A stretch of 60,000 bases of DNA from Phoronis australis. Lineage: Eukaryota; Phoronida; Phoronidae. This document shows positions 26,407-37,615 of this stretch, one piece after another (the stretch's first letter is position 1; each line of letters opens with the position of its first letter). The translations under genes were made by a program, and so were the position numbers. The notes beneath the pieces are model-generated. The model saw nothing but the letters and a program-made list of their open reading frames with translations, made no database searches and was not told where the DNA came from. The stretch lies in the NCBI GenBank assembly GCA_002633005.1, contig NMRA01000031.1, positions 1,444,858 to 1,504,857 on the forward strand. The letters are read 5' to 3'.

Positions 26407-29400
26407 ACTAGAGAATTGGTCAAAGAACGCCGACAACATGGAGCATACCAATGTCTCATGCGAGAGTTAAAAAATCTGGCAACAAATATAACAAGAACTT
26501 TCATTTTCGTGCTGTATTCGATAAGGCTGTGTTCCATATTCCCGTATACGGCTCTCTTGATTTTAGCTGCTTGCTGATTGACTATCACTAAACTACACCA
26601 AACAGTTTCCAAATTAGTGTGGGTGACCACATTTCAACAAACTTCAGCAAACTAGTTTGGTCGTGTTTGGCAACCCGTCCACACTGACAAACTGTTGCTT
26701 GCAAACTCGAATTTGGTCCAATTTGCGAACAAAAATTGCTAATGTAGAGGGGCTTTAGGCGGTAGGCTTACTGGAAGGTCACGCGGTTCAACACCCGGGG
26801 AAGCTGAAGGTCACTGACCCTGCAAACGTTTGCAAAAACAAAAGCAGAAGAAAAACACATCAAAGTATTTTTGATGAAAAAGCACCGAACAACTAATTTC
26901 TGAGATAAATTCGTATAATTCTGCCCCATTTTAAGCATTTTATTTATGCCTCATTGTCGGCGATCACGTGACATCAAAGGAAAATGATGTGATTCACACG
27001 CTATGTTTATTTTGAGGGACAGGTGACCCACATTAAAATACTGAGGGACTTGTCTCAGGTGCAGGGAGTTTGAATGCTGCTGCGGAGTTAGTCTGTGCGC
27101 GAACCCAGCCTAAAAACTGGGAGACTCAAATTTTTGAGAATGTGGACCTTTCACTAACAAATTTGTTTCTCTGACCTTTTTGCCCACTTCGCCGAATGGG
27201 AGGAGGGGGGTGGGGGCTTAAACAAGCTGGGTGAGCGCATGCGCGCTACTGCTAATTCGTGCAATACTGCTTTTCTCGCCAAGAACTTTAACCTACAATC
27301 TGAATGCGAAATATGTCAAAAACAAGGTCACTACAAGTGCTGTTTACCTGCGGGCGCCGCCAACCTTATCAAGAAGGTGTGGGCGCAGTTACTTTTCCGC
27401 AGTGGTTTATTTAAAAACCCCATGAACAGATTTTAATGCGAGTTAATTCAGTTGAAACTTAAGTCCAAATATTGGTCATTATACACAACTGCAATATCAA
27501 CTGAATTTAGCATGACTATCAGTTGAACTTTTATTTTTGGTGGAGCACCGTCACTTCAATGGCCGCCTTAGTGAGTGACACCTCACTCAACTGCCGCCAT
27601 GTATGTAATAAGGTTTCCGCGGAAAGCTCGCACACCTTCTCAATTAAAAATGCTAGTAAAATAAGGCAAACACAAACAGGACTGAAAGTTCCGAAATGTT
27701 TATATTCCAGTGATATGTTTTGACTGACGAAACTCATGCTGTGTTTGTAATTGGCGAAGTTCAGGAAAGATTATCTTTAATACTCTGCAAAAGTATCGTG
27801 TCCATCCATGCTATTTGTTGTCGGGGTTACGTTTGGAAAATTAACTCAAACTAAAGGAACTCAGTTGCAAAGAGCTTCATGAAAAAATACCACTTGCGTT
27901 GTGTTTTGTCCCAGAAACACTTAACACATGCAGATGCTAATATAAACCTAATCCTATGGTGTTGATTTTTAGGAAAATGTACCCTATTTTTTAGGAAAAT
28001 ATATTTCTTAAACCGTAAAGCTTCAAACTATGTACGGAGGGATGCAACGGTGTCAACCAAAGCTTTCAAAATGAGAAAATATAAAACTTTCTGTAAAACT
28101 TTCTTTTTGTAGTTGGATATAATGAAGCATTTGTAGTTAGGAACTCCCAAAAAGTGAAACCATTCGTCTAGATAGAAACCGGAGAAGGTATGCTTTCGTA
28201 GTACCGGTTGTGAAAAACTGAAGTCAACCATCTGAGCAACTCGTCTCTAACATCTCGCAATAACTTCGCCCCTCCCCGGAAATCTGGTTGTCTCAGACCA
28301 AAGCCTAGTTAAACTAAAAGTAATCGAAATAAAGTTATGAAACGAGTTTCATCTCATCCAATGATGTATTACATTTTCAAATAACATGAACTAAAACTGT
28401 CAAAGAATATACATAGAATCCTTTTCAGCCAGTAAGAAAACGAAGACTGAAACGCAAATTAATATTTCCCCGAAAGACTCAACTCATTTGCAGTTCTTAC
28501 CTGGACGAAGTGCAACTGTGGCGATGTTCCGGTTTAACAATAATGATGAATGATGAATGATTTTGTATTTCATGAAAATACCTGTCCAATATGGTTCTCT
28601 AATTAATCGTTATATTCCGTATCTGTCAGCGTTCAGTCAAGCAGTATGTGATAATGACAGCTCAAGCTGATCAAAGATCTCGATGCGGACAAGAAATGGC
28701 CCGAGACTTATGACCAATCGACTAGGAACTCGACTCGACAGCCAACTCGGCAAACGAGCGGACTGGCCGGGTGACCCATGCGCTGTCCCGCTTTACACAA
28801 TAACACGCACAACTGCGACCTATGGTTGAACCGGTCGTTTGACCGAGATTTCAGACCCAGTCTTGGCAAAACAAAGTTAATTACTCGTTAGTGCGCCAGA
28901 TAATTTGTTACCAAGTCTTGTCCGTAATCAATCAGCCGTGTCTCGTATAATCCTTGATTGACATCTCTCTTAAACGCCGATTAGTACTAATACACTGAGC
29001 TGGCTTTCCATCCGGCAAAAACTGACCTGTGAACAAAATCAACGTTCTATTAACACACCCTTCGACGCTCAGGTGTGATGTATCAACTGCCCACGCAGGG
29101 GATACCCATAAAATAAACGTCTGCTCCCGGATCTGTAAACTAAAACTAGGTCACCAATATATTTTATCCAATACACTTACATAATGGGTCAAATACCACA
29201 AACAAACGTTTCTTCTACAAGAACCCGGATCTTTTTCCATCCAAGGCTATAAACATTTAAGTATAGCCTAATCCGTGTCTACCTTTGCTGAGCGACGGTA
29301 GGAACTACGCAACTAATCAGACGGAATTTATGTTATAAACAATAATTACAGAATCTGCCAATTTCTAGGTTGAATGTTCGCTAAGTCACGCTATGAAAAG

Positions 29401-30151
29401 CGCGTGTCGTAATCATATGCTGTGCGTGCGGTACTGTACACTGTAAGATTGACCCAGAAACCTTGTTATTAATAGTTCATAATAAATGTGTCAGTCGTAG
29501 CGGTCAGAGGGCAGTGACCACTGAATGTTTGTTGGGCAATGACCACATCCATAATGATTACTTGTTGGAGGCTGTCATGTTGTGACATGCACTGAAATAA
29601 ATGCATTTTTATTTCCAAATGACTCGTCTTCCTTTTTCATTATGAAGTGCAAGACTATACAATGGGCGTGCAAAACCTCACAGAAACTAATTTATCGGCG
29701 GGTAGTACGAGACGTGATGGCAGAGGGCGCATTACTCAAACTATTCCGCCTTACGAAAGGACACCAACTCATTTTCAATACAGAAAGGGTTTGTTTCGTA
29801 TGAATCAGTCCCATGAATGTGGATAAAAGCATTTTAAGTGGGCCAGTAATTCGCGTCTTCGTCGGAGCTTTCAACGTCAAAGTAGGCTATAAAGCGTACC
29901 GTCTTTATGCCATGCAATTATTCACGCAAGTTCAGCTCTGTCACTCGCTGAAATTATATGAGACGTTATCGACAAGTCAGTATTTAGCTAATGAATAACT
30001 CTAGAACTTTCTATTTCAACTCAATAAAAGAGTGTATTTTCTAACACTAGAGAGCCTGTTGAATTTCTAGTTTGAGTTTTAACCATTTTCCAATCTTCCA
30101 ATAATTGAGTCACGTGAACATGCCCCTTTTTTACTAAAAATAGCCAAAACA
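26407..30151. other. No recognisable gene
   Basis: Unique AT-rich sequence. A - strand donor CAG|GTAAGA at 28502 follows a short open frame, but no acceptor or neighbour exon was found. A G-run lies near 27203. Confidence 0.4.
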
Positions 30152-30493
30152 CAGGCGGATTTACGGGGGGTGGGCAGAGGGCCTGCCCCCCCTCTTGGTT
30201 GCCGCAAGCAAAATGAAACAACAACAGCGTGAATCGTGAGAAAATATTGAGTTCAGTGACTAGAACCGGTAGCGGACTGGGGGGGAGGGGGTGCTCAGAC
30301 TCCAGACCGCGGCGGCAGAATCGCGTCATCGTGTCCCGTTTTTTAGTCCACCGATAGATTTTCCTGAACAAAAGGTCGACTGTCCACATCCCCAGCCCCC
30401 GCAAGTTCCAGGCCGCCCGTGCATACGCGCTTTGTCCAATACCCCAATATGACATATTGGCCCCCCCCTTATGGTACCCTACATCCGCCACTG
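30152..30493. mobile_element. MITE family D-like element
   Basis: The left end CAGGCGGATTTACGGGGGG and the right end, reversed, CAGTGGCGGATGTAG match the D-family ends. G/C runs sit inside both ends. The interior differs from the 155-bp D copies. A 176-codon - strand frame crosses it and is considered spurious. Confidence 0.6.
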
Positions 30494-31003
30494 GTTTGGA
30501 AAGGTGTATTGATATCAAAACAATGGTATCAATGAGATTGGCAAATTTCATTTCATATAAATGTTTAAAATGAAATCTCAGTAACGCTGCTGCAGCTTTC
30601 TAAATCCTTCGTTTTCGTTTCATGGCAACTCATTACGTTTTAGTGGACATCGTAATATTCTTGTTTTTGACTGTTTCTCATGTAAAAGTGGTTCACGTTC
30701 AAAGCAATTCCTAATAAGGTTTCGGAGAACATTTCATAAAGTATCGTATTGAAAAGTTTCATATACCGAATCCGATCAGCCATTTCTTATGTTCCTAAGT
30801 CAGCAAAATCTGGATATTTTTCTATTCTCCTTCATGAGGACCCATGGTTACACCTGTAACTTTGCGGCTGTCTCAAGACCCACACAGCCCCAGCCTTTCT
30901 AAGTAACAGTGTCCCTTTTCTCATCAACGCGATTTCAGAACGTGCCTGTGCTGTGTACGGACACAGATCGTCCGCCAGTCATGCTTACGGTCGGGGAGAA
31001 TCC
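30494..31003. other. No recognisable feature
   Basis: Unique sequence between the D-like element and the TAGG microsatellite; nothing supported on either strand. Confidence 0.45.
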
Positions 31004-31180
31004 TAGACAGTTAGATAGATATGTAGGTAGATTGATTGGTACATAGGTAGGCAGCTTGGTTGGTAGGTAAGTAGGTTGGTTGGTTGATAGGTAGGTAGAT
31101 ATAGATAGGTAATTAGATAGGTAGGTATATGGATAGGTAGGTAGGTAGGTTGGTAGATAGGTAAGTATGTAGGTAGTGAG
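31004..31180. repeat. TAGG/TAGA microsatellite, imperfect
   Basis: Runs of TAGG, TAGA and TTGG tetranucleotides. It abuts the left end of the second MITE B. The opposite strand reads as Tyr/Leu/Pro/Thr-rich frames that are artefacts of the repeat. Confidence 0.95.
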
Positions 31181-31191
31181 CCTGAGGTAGG

Positions 31192-31755
31192 CTCGCTGGT
31201 TCCCTGCGTGCCGCTAGATGGGGCGGTAGCCTCGCCAGCACGCAGGTATCACTTAATTTTCCTCGGTAAATTTTTTTACACCAGCGTTTCTGATTGGCTG
31301 GTCGAATCCTCAACAGGCAGCGCTTTACGCAAACAAACTGGCACGACTGATGGATTGAAGTGTAAATGTGGTCTGTTGTACAGACAAATCGGTGCTTAAA
31401 AATTATGTTCAGGAAATGTGAAGCCTAGAAATTGTGATTGCGACTTTTCGGAATACATCTTTCTACTGTCGATGACTTTTGTTTACGATAGTGTACGTCC
31501 TGTATTCATACAGTATGACTAACACACCGGTTAAATGGGCTAGATATGTGTTTATATTGTACATGTGCGTGCTTCAACATCACTGCAGAAACGCAATAGT
31601 TGCTGCGACGTTACTTGCATGACAAGGCTAAAAATCGTTCACAGTCCGCCATTTTTTCACGGTGTTGTAAAGCTAACCAATGACTGCCGAGGTTACATAG
31701 ACCACTGCGTGATACCTGCTTGCTGGCTGGGCTAAGCACGCGGGGAACCAGCGAG
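31192..31755. mobile_element. MITE family B, copy 2
   Basis: A 564-bp unit in the same orientation as copy 1. The left end is CTCGCTGGTTCCCTGCGTGC and the right end, reversed, is CTCGCTGGTTCCCCGCGTGC. Nested fold-back blocks (GCCAGCACGCAGGTATCA on the left, GCCAGCAAGCAGGTATCA on the right, reversed) lie just inside. The body aligns with copy 1 at roughly 85-90 percent by eye. No coding capacity. Confidence 0.88.
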
Positions 31756-31769
31756 ATGAGATAGGAGGT

Positions 31770-32419
31770 CAGTGGCGGATCTAGGATAGCACAAGGGGGG
31801 GGGCAACATTTTGTCCGGCTGTAAGCATTTGCGCAAACCACGATTGTAGATGCGCATAGCACCGAATGGGGGAGGTCGGGAGGGGGTTTTCCCACCTCCC
31901 GCCCAGGAAAATTTTCTGTTTTTTCCTCTAAAAATCAAGCATTTTCCTTGATTCCTGAAGTATTATCCAAGAAAAGAAAAAAAGGTAAAACAGGAAAAAC
32001 TGCAAGTTCCACAAACTCGAACTCACGACCTGCCGGTTAGAGCGCGCATGCTTTACCACTACACCACCACGCTTTGAATCCTACTCTGATACTAAGAGAC
32101 CTACTTGTTTATTGTCCACAGCGTTTGCGCGCGAAACCTACTTCTTTTTGTAATGCTTATTACACGCTTTATATTTTGTGCCTATACTTAGCCATAGTTC
32201 CGTTACGAATGCACCATGCTCCGAATTTGACACTTGAAATTGGATCTGAGCCCCTCCCAAACACTAAAACTGCACACATTTAAATCTTGTTTCATCCGTA
32301 TAATTTTAATTACAAAGGTTAATTAATAAAATCAAGATTTCCCTACGCTCTTGCCGTTTTATTTTTTTGCGGAAGCCAAGGGGAGGGGCGGGCCCCCTGC
32401 CCCCCTAAATCCTCCTATG
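31770..32419. mobile_element. MITE family D-like element carrying a tRNA-like segment
   Basis: The left end CAGTGGCGGATCTAGGA is followed by a G-run. The right end, reversed, is CATAGGAGGATTTAGGGGGG, a diverged form of the same end preceded by a C-run. The element is about 650 bp, longer than the other D copies, and its interior holds a tRNA-like sequence on the - strand. No protein is evident. Confidence 0.55.
32001..32072 (-). other. tRNA-like sequence (SINE head or tRNA pseudogene)
   Basis: Read on the - strand it has an A-box-like TGGTGTAGTGGTAAAGC and, about 35 nt later, a B-box-like GTGAGTTCGAGTT, the spacing of a tRNA internal promoter. The acceptor and anticodon stems pair poorly and no clear anticodon can be assigned, so it is not a functional tRNA. 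A tRNA-derived SINE fragment or a decayed tRNA copy inside the D-like element is the likely explanation. Confidence 0.5.
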
Positions 32420-32424
32420 CCGAA

Positions 32425-32536
32425 GGTAAATAAGTAAATAAGGTATATAGGAAGTTAGATAGGTAGGTAGGGAAGAAGGTAGGTAGGAATGTAGGTGGGA
32501 AGATAGATAGGTTACGGGTAGGTAGGTAGGTAGGTA
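32425..32536. repeat. Second TAGG-type microsatellite
   Basis: Imperfect TAGG/AAGG/TAGA tetranucleotides immediately right of the D-like element. With the tract at 31.0-31.2 kb it brackets the MITE B and D-like pair, suggesting that both elements landed in one ancestral tetranucleotide array. Confidence 0.93.
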
Positions 32537-35205
32537 CTAGATATTTTATTAAGACCAAATAATACAATGAACATTTTTTACTAAAAGCACTTGAGAATGT
32601 CAAGGAATGTTAGGAGCCAGTTAGCTGCAGGCTACCTTTTACGATCGTTCACAAGAAAATGTGTGTTAGTTAAGTCATAAAGGGTAATCTACACCTTTAA
32701 GCTAAAATCTACACCAAAGCACCTAAAATCTACAAATACAGGTCACCTCTGGAAGGCAGACATAGTGTGCCGGAAATGTAAATTACAAATTGTTGAGAAA
32801 AACTAAATATGAACAAAGGTACAGACGTGAACTAAACAATTAGGAGTGGTGACGGATGCAACAAATACTTGTGGAAAGTATGGAGTGAGCAGGCATGTCA
32901 GTGACATTTTATTCAACGTTCAGAACAAGAGTAGCAATCAGCAATTGAACGGCAACATTGCCACCGGGTAATATGTAAAAGCCCCAGAGAAAGTGTTTGT
33001 CACGATGTTTTCAGGGATACGGTTCAAATTTATTATTTTGGGGAGTTAAAATCTTAAGCAATTTTCAGTGAGTTTCTTACTAGACTATGGATGGGATACG
33101 ACTGGACGAGACAACAAAATCAGACAAAAAATTGGCGATTATACTTGACGTCTATTGCGAGTTGAATCTGTGCCAAGAGACTGATACAAAACCAACTAAA
33201 AATGGATATGAAATCGAAACAGCGAAATGTCAATTTACTTATTGTATTAAGGAATTTGGGCGAGGATTTATCTCTTTTCACAACTTGCTGTGTCCATGAC
33301 CACAGAAGCGTGAGGCGACTCGCAGCTTTCGTTCTACCTGTTAGCGAACCGGGGTATTACACACAGCGCCACCTGGTTGCGGTAAAGCCTTGGATGAGTG
33401 GGTACCTTTTGCCTCTCAACGGTCGTATATATATAGACGCACAAGTCCTTCAGGAACAAAACTATGTTTTGTCTTTATTTTCCCCGGCACCGTTCTGTCT
33501 TAAGTACACCTGGTTGATGTAATATTGTGGCGAATGAAAGGACTTAGGGTACATACGAAGCTGCTCTGTACCTGGCTAGTCTCCTGCACAGACCCACGAG
33601 ATTGGTTGGGGTCTGCCACAGGGCACTTTTCCATCCGCATACTTGGAATATCAATGACTGTTCCGATTTCAAGAAACAAGGCATTCTACTGGTCAGTTGT
33701 ATAATAGGTCAAACTAGTTCACCAACATGGCGACTTCCAGTAAAAGAATGTCTAGCCGTTTAAATCTCTCTGTTTTGATCAAACTCCCGCATTTCAAAGC
33801 TGACGAGTCAAAGAATACATCACCAGTAACGTATACGAAACATTTTATGATAATTATCTTGTATACTATGCTGGATTCTGAAGTGATGTGACTTTTTACG
33901 AAATAATTTGTGGAAGAAATTAGACAACCTACAACAACACTCAACACGAGTCATTTTAGGCACACTATAGCACCGAATAGTGGGAAAGAAGTAGCTGAGT
34001 GCGTCGCGGCCACAGGAAATTGTCTCGATCTTTTCAGAGCACACACTCTCGTATGTTGACGTGTTCATATACGTTATATAAGCTCCCGTGAATACCGTGA
34101 AGGTTGAACTAGTGGGTCATGCCGAAATTCTGCTATTATTCATTGTCATTGCATAGTAGACTGGCACACTTGTCACTACTAACAGAAGTTAGAGCATAAA
34201 CATGCAGTCAATGGTCCTAAACACAAAAACATTAAGTAGTCTAGCAATAGTTTTATAATGACTGACATTATCGCTTTTGGCGGTGCCATTCAGCAATGAC
34301 TGCCATCGTACAGTCGTTCAGAGTGTTCAATTATTTCGGAGGGTGTTTGTTGCTGTGAAATTAGGATTATACCCACTCTTTAGTATAATCAGCAAGATAA
34401 AACCTCACCCTTTTGTGAGTTGGCACAGTCATTAAAACTGACCCATTTTGGTTAGAGCCTCAATGGAATAGTCAAATGTTCCGATAACATAATTATGCAA
34501 AGTTATTATTTACAGGGAATTGAATTTCAGCAAAAAGCTGGACTGTATTCTTTTTACACAAGAAGCCTCAGTTGTATATGAAACATTCAGTGGTTTTGGT
34601 GCAATGGATCATTTTATACAGTTGGAACCTAAAAGTAATTTTTTTTGTGAAATTTATTTGGAAATTCGCCCTTTTATGGTGACTTTTGCAGTGGCTGAGT
34701 CACTGGTCAGAGTGGAACATTTGGTCATATGCAATCTATGCAAGTCATCTCTCTCTCTCTCTTGGACCCCGACTCGTCGACTGCTTCATTTTTTTTGCTT
34801 TCCACGTTCACATGATGTCAAGTGTTGCAGTTAGCAATAATCATCTATTAATTTCAGTCTAACTGCAAAACCAGAACCATTCTAAAACATTCAGAAACTA
34901 CTATAGTACGCTGTAATCAAAGAATCCTGGAGTTAGACTTTGTAAGTAGAAACATAAAAACTGTGGCCACTTGAATGTCATGAATGGCCTCCTTCAGACG
35001 TGGGACCCCTCTATGTCAAAATACCTATATTTTCAAAAATCAAGAAATGTGCAGCAATTGATGATATCAATTTTTCTCAAGTGATATCCAATTCCAGAAA
35101 AAATGACAGTTGTCTCCATTATCCCTTGCCAGAGAGGGGCCTCTAGAAAAATACGGTTTTGCAGTCGCAAAATTGACTTGCTGATTTTAAGAACAAGTAG
35201 ATTAA
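32537..35205. other. No firm gene
   Basis: A 70-codon + strand frame starting with ATG at 33087 (begins MDGIRLDETT) and a 104-codon frame at 34520 look moderately protein-like, but have no recognisable domain, partner exon or poly-A signal. A CT-type short repeat (CTCTCTCTCT) is near 34750. On the - strand, 33366-33379 holds a CTCF-core-like AACCAGGTGGCGC. Confidence 0.35.
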
Positions 35206-35357
35206 TACGCTCCGAAAAAGCTTAGCTTTACAAATTTTGTCGAATTTTCGAAATATATGAATGAATCATTACGTGCACGTTTCCAAGTGCATTTAGACGA
35301 CCTGTGCTGGGAAAGCGGAGACCCCAACAACAATGTCTTGGCCAGGGTTCTTAAAAG
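35206..35357 (+). CDS. Candidate coding exon, unknown protein
   Basis: An uninterrupted frame with protein-like composition runs from just after a stop at 35203 to a donor AAAAG|GTAAAC. It includes KLSFTNFVEFSKYMNES and, further on, LDDLCWESGDPNNNVLARVL. The acceptor is unclear; the nearest AG sites (TTAG at about 35223) have poor pyrimidine tracts. A possible next exon with a good pyrimidine tract starts near 35421, joins in frame and ends at a GTAAGT donor, but is only 34 bp. No family is recognised. It could also be a fragment of a transposon protein. Confidence 0.3.
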
Positions 35358-36477
35358 GTAAACCATGCACTGATACAGAGTTGTTAAATGTTCTCTTGAG
35401 TTTTCTCTTATCCGCATTTAGCAGTCTTTCTTTTCTCGACTGTCCCGCCCCACGCGTAAGTCGCTTGCCACGGTTTGACCCTGACTCCTGAAATTTTGTT
35501 TTGGGGGGGGCGTGTCCCCCGTGCCCCGCGGCCCACCCCTGCATGGTTAAAAGGATCCGAGAGGTACCTACCGATACACAATCCGTAATCGAATAAAGTT
35601 TACATAAACACGCTCCTCACGATTCGGACCCGAAGAACACACCGCCATTTTGAGCTTACCGCGAACCCTGGAGAACAGAACCCAGGCTGTGCGACTGGAG
35701 CAGTGTCTGTTACTAACCTGCAAACGGGGATAAAAATAACTTCGTCAGCGCGTCTTAAAGTTAATAAAATCAAAATACGGACAATTGTATCGAAATTGCT
35801 GACGAAATGTGGCGAATAACTTTTGACAGAAATTATTTTGCCAGACTCGGGCCCGCAACCGATCGGACCCGGTGCGGACCGAGACCAGACACTGGCGAAC
35901 GGTAAAGGCATGCAGTTGCAAGCTGTTTTGTCGAAGTAAAAGGTTCAAATCATAAAATTTAATGCCGATGCGTACAAAGGTAGTTTCAGACACTTGCATA
36001 AAATTACGGGCTGATTAGTCTTGTGTGTCACACTGCCGCGGCCTCCCCTAGGTTAACTACATGTAGCCAGCCAGCTAGCAGTATGAAAACTATCGTCAAA
36101 ATATCAAATTTAATCAAGCCTTGAACAGCAGTTGACAGTCGAACAAAAAACCATTTCAAAATTATTTCAACTAGTTTTTTCGCTTAGTGTAAGATCACCT
36201 GAATGGAAAATTCACAGTAAAATAATTCAAATATACCTTATATTTTTTTGCACAAAAACACGAAAATTGAACAAAGTTCCTTTTTTGTAGCAACGTTTGT
36301 CAAAATGTATCAACGTTAAATCCTCACAAACTGCAAAGGAGCCGGTTGAACATGCCTTTCAGTTCAGCACAAGTCGTCATGTTGTCGGTGCCGCCAGAAA
36401 TGAGACTAAGTCCAACTGGAATTGTGAGCACCGTGACATTTATCACACTTAATAAGTAACAACTGCGGGGCTGAAAT
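35358..36477. other. No firm gene; G/C-run remnant
   Basis: Around 35503-35540 a G-run followed by C-rich sequence ending ACCCCTGCATGG looks like one end of a G-run MITE, but no partner end is seen. A - strand segment near 35660-35717 has a good acceptor (CCCCGTTTGCAG) and donor (GCG|GTAAGC) around 58 open bases; alone it does not support a gene. Confidence 0.35.
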
Positions 36478-37351
36478 TTGGTGAAAACTCTTGCAACGTG
36501 CAGAATAGTAAGTAAAGATATGTCCCACTATACAAACGGCATATCCTTGATGAGCTGGAACGCACATGGTCTCGCGAAAAAGATTGGACAATCTGGGGTT
36601 ATTGACTTTATATCTAGGTATCATGTTGTAGCAGTCAGTGAAACATGGGCAAATAAACCAAACCAGTTTAGTGTACCAGGCTATGTAAATGTTGATGTGC
36701 AAAACATAAAGAGAAGAAAATTTGGAAGAAACTCCGGGAGAGTGAGTGTATTTATCAAACATGAATTAGGAAAATATTTTAGAAGTTTGAAGGTTGACCA
36801 TATTCACGGTGTAGTCTTAAAGGGCGACAAAAGGTTGTTTAAGACGGGCAACGATGTTATTTTTGGCTTTATTTATGTAGCCCCAGAAGGATCGCCAGTG
36901 TATGAAGACTCCGCAGAGAAAAATGGAGTAACCCTGCTTGGCCAAGAGTTGTTGAATTTGTCTCAGAATTTTTGTGATTGTCATTTTGTTGTCATGGGTG
37001 ACTTAAATGATAGAGCAAGAAACTTGCAAGACTGTATTCTGAATGACAGTGCCGATTTCTTACCGTGTCAAGATTGGTACGATAGTGACACATTTTGTTC
37101 GCCCAGGCAGTCTAAGGATGAAACTAAATAATTTTGGCAAAACTTTAATTGAATTGTGTTGTGACTTTAGCATGCATATTGTTAACGGTAGGAGTCAGAG
37201 TGATAAACATGGCGAGTTTACATGTCACGCATCAGGTGGTTGTAGCACTGTAAATTATTTGATCGTATCAACAAGTCTACTTCAACATATTTCAGATTTT
37301 AGTGTAGACACATTTGACGAGTCTGATCATTTTCCTATTGTTTGTAATGTT
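36478..37351 (+). pseudogene. LINE endonuclease domain, frameshifted
   Basis: This is the endonuclease/exonuclease/phosphatase fold that nicks target DNA for target-primed reverse transcription. Visible motifs in order: SWNAHG (36553-36570, substrate-side Asn), SETW (36637-36648, metal-binding Glu), GDLND (36997-37011, Asp/Asn pair) and SDHFPI (37322-37339, catalytic His dyad). The first three lie in one frame, which ends at a stop at 37129; the last lies in the next frame, so one indel occurred at about 37115-37128. All catalytic residues are nevertheless present. The start is nominal: a codon at 36478 opens the frame, and the domain proper begins near 36550. Confidence 0.88.
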
Positions 37352-37615
37352 GCAGGTAATTGTGTGTATGGCAGTAGTTGTAGCGTTAGCACACTCGCCT
37401 GGAGTGGGATAGTGGAAAATTCTCAGTATACAAAGAAAATAAGAAACAATTTCGCATGTTATACAAACAAAAGAAAAAGAGCATCAATCGAAGTTGTTAG
37501 AAAATATTTTGAAGAGTAAAAATAATCCAAAACAATTGTGGGCTCTGGTAAAATCAAATTTTAATAGTAGTCCGAAGCAAACTTTGATAACTCCTGAACG
37601 GTGTTTTAGTGTTTA

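Noticed and set aside
30021-30551. 176-codon open frame on the - strand
   Set aside because: It crosses a D-type MITE with G/C runs, has no recognisable domain, and its length is explained by GC-rich sequence lacking stops.
31113-31313. Tyr/Leu/Pro/Thr-rich frame on the - strand
   Set aside because: Product of the TAGG microsatellite and the MITE B end.
32001-32072. Functional tRNA gene
   Set aside because: Internal promoter boxes are present, but the acceptor and anticodon stems do not pair and no anticodon can be assigned.
35660-35717. 58-bp - strand exon with good splice borders
   Set aside because: Single short open segment with no neighbour exon in phase; likely chance.
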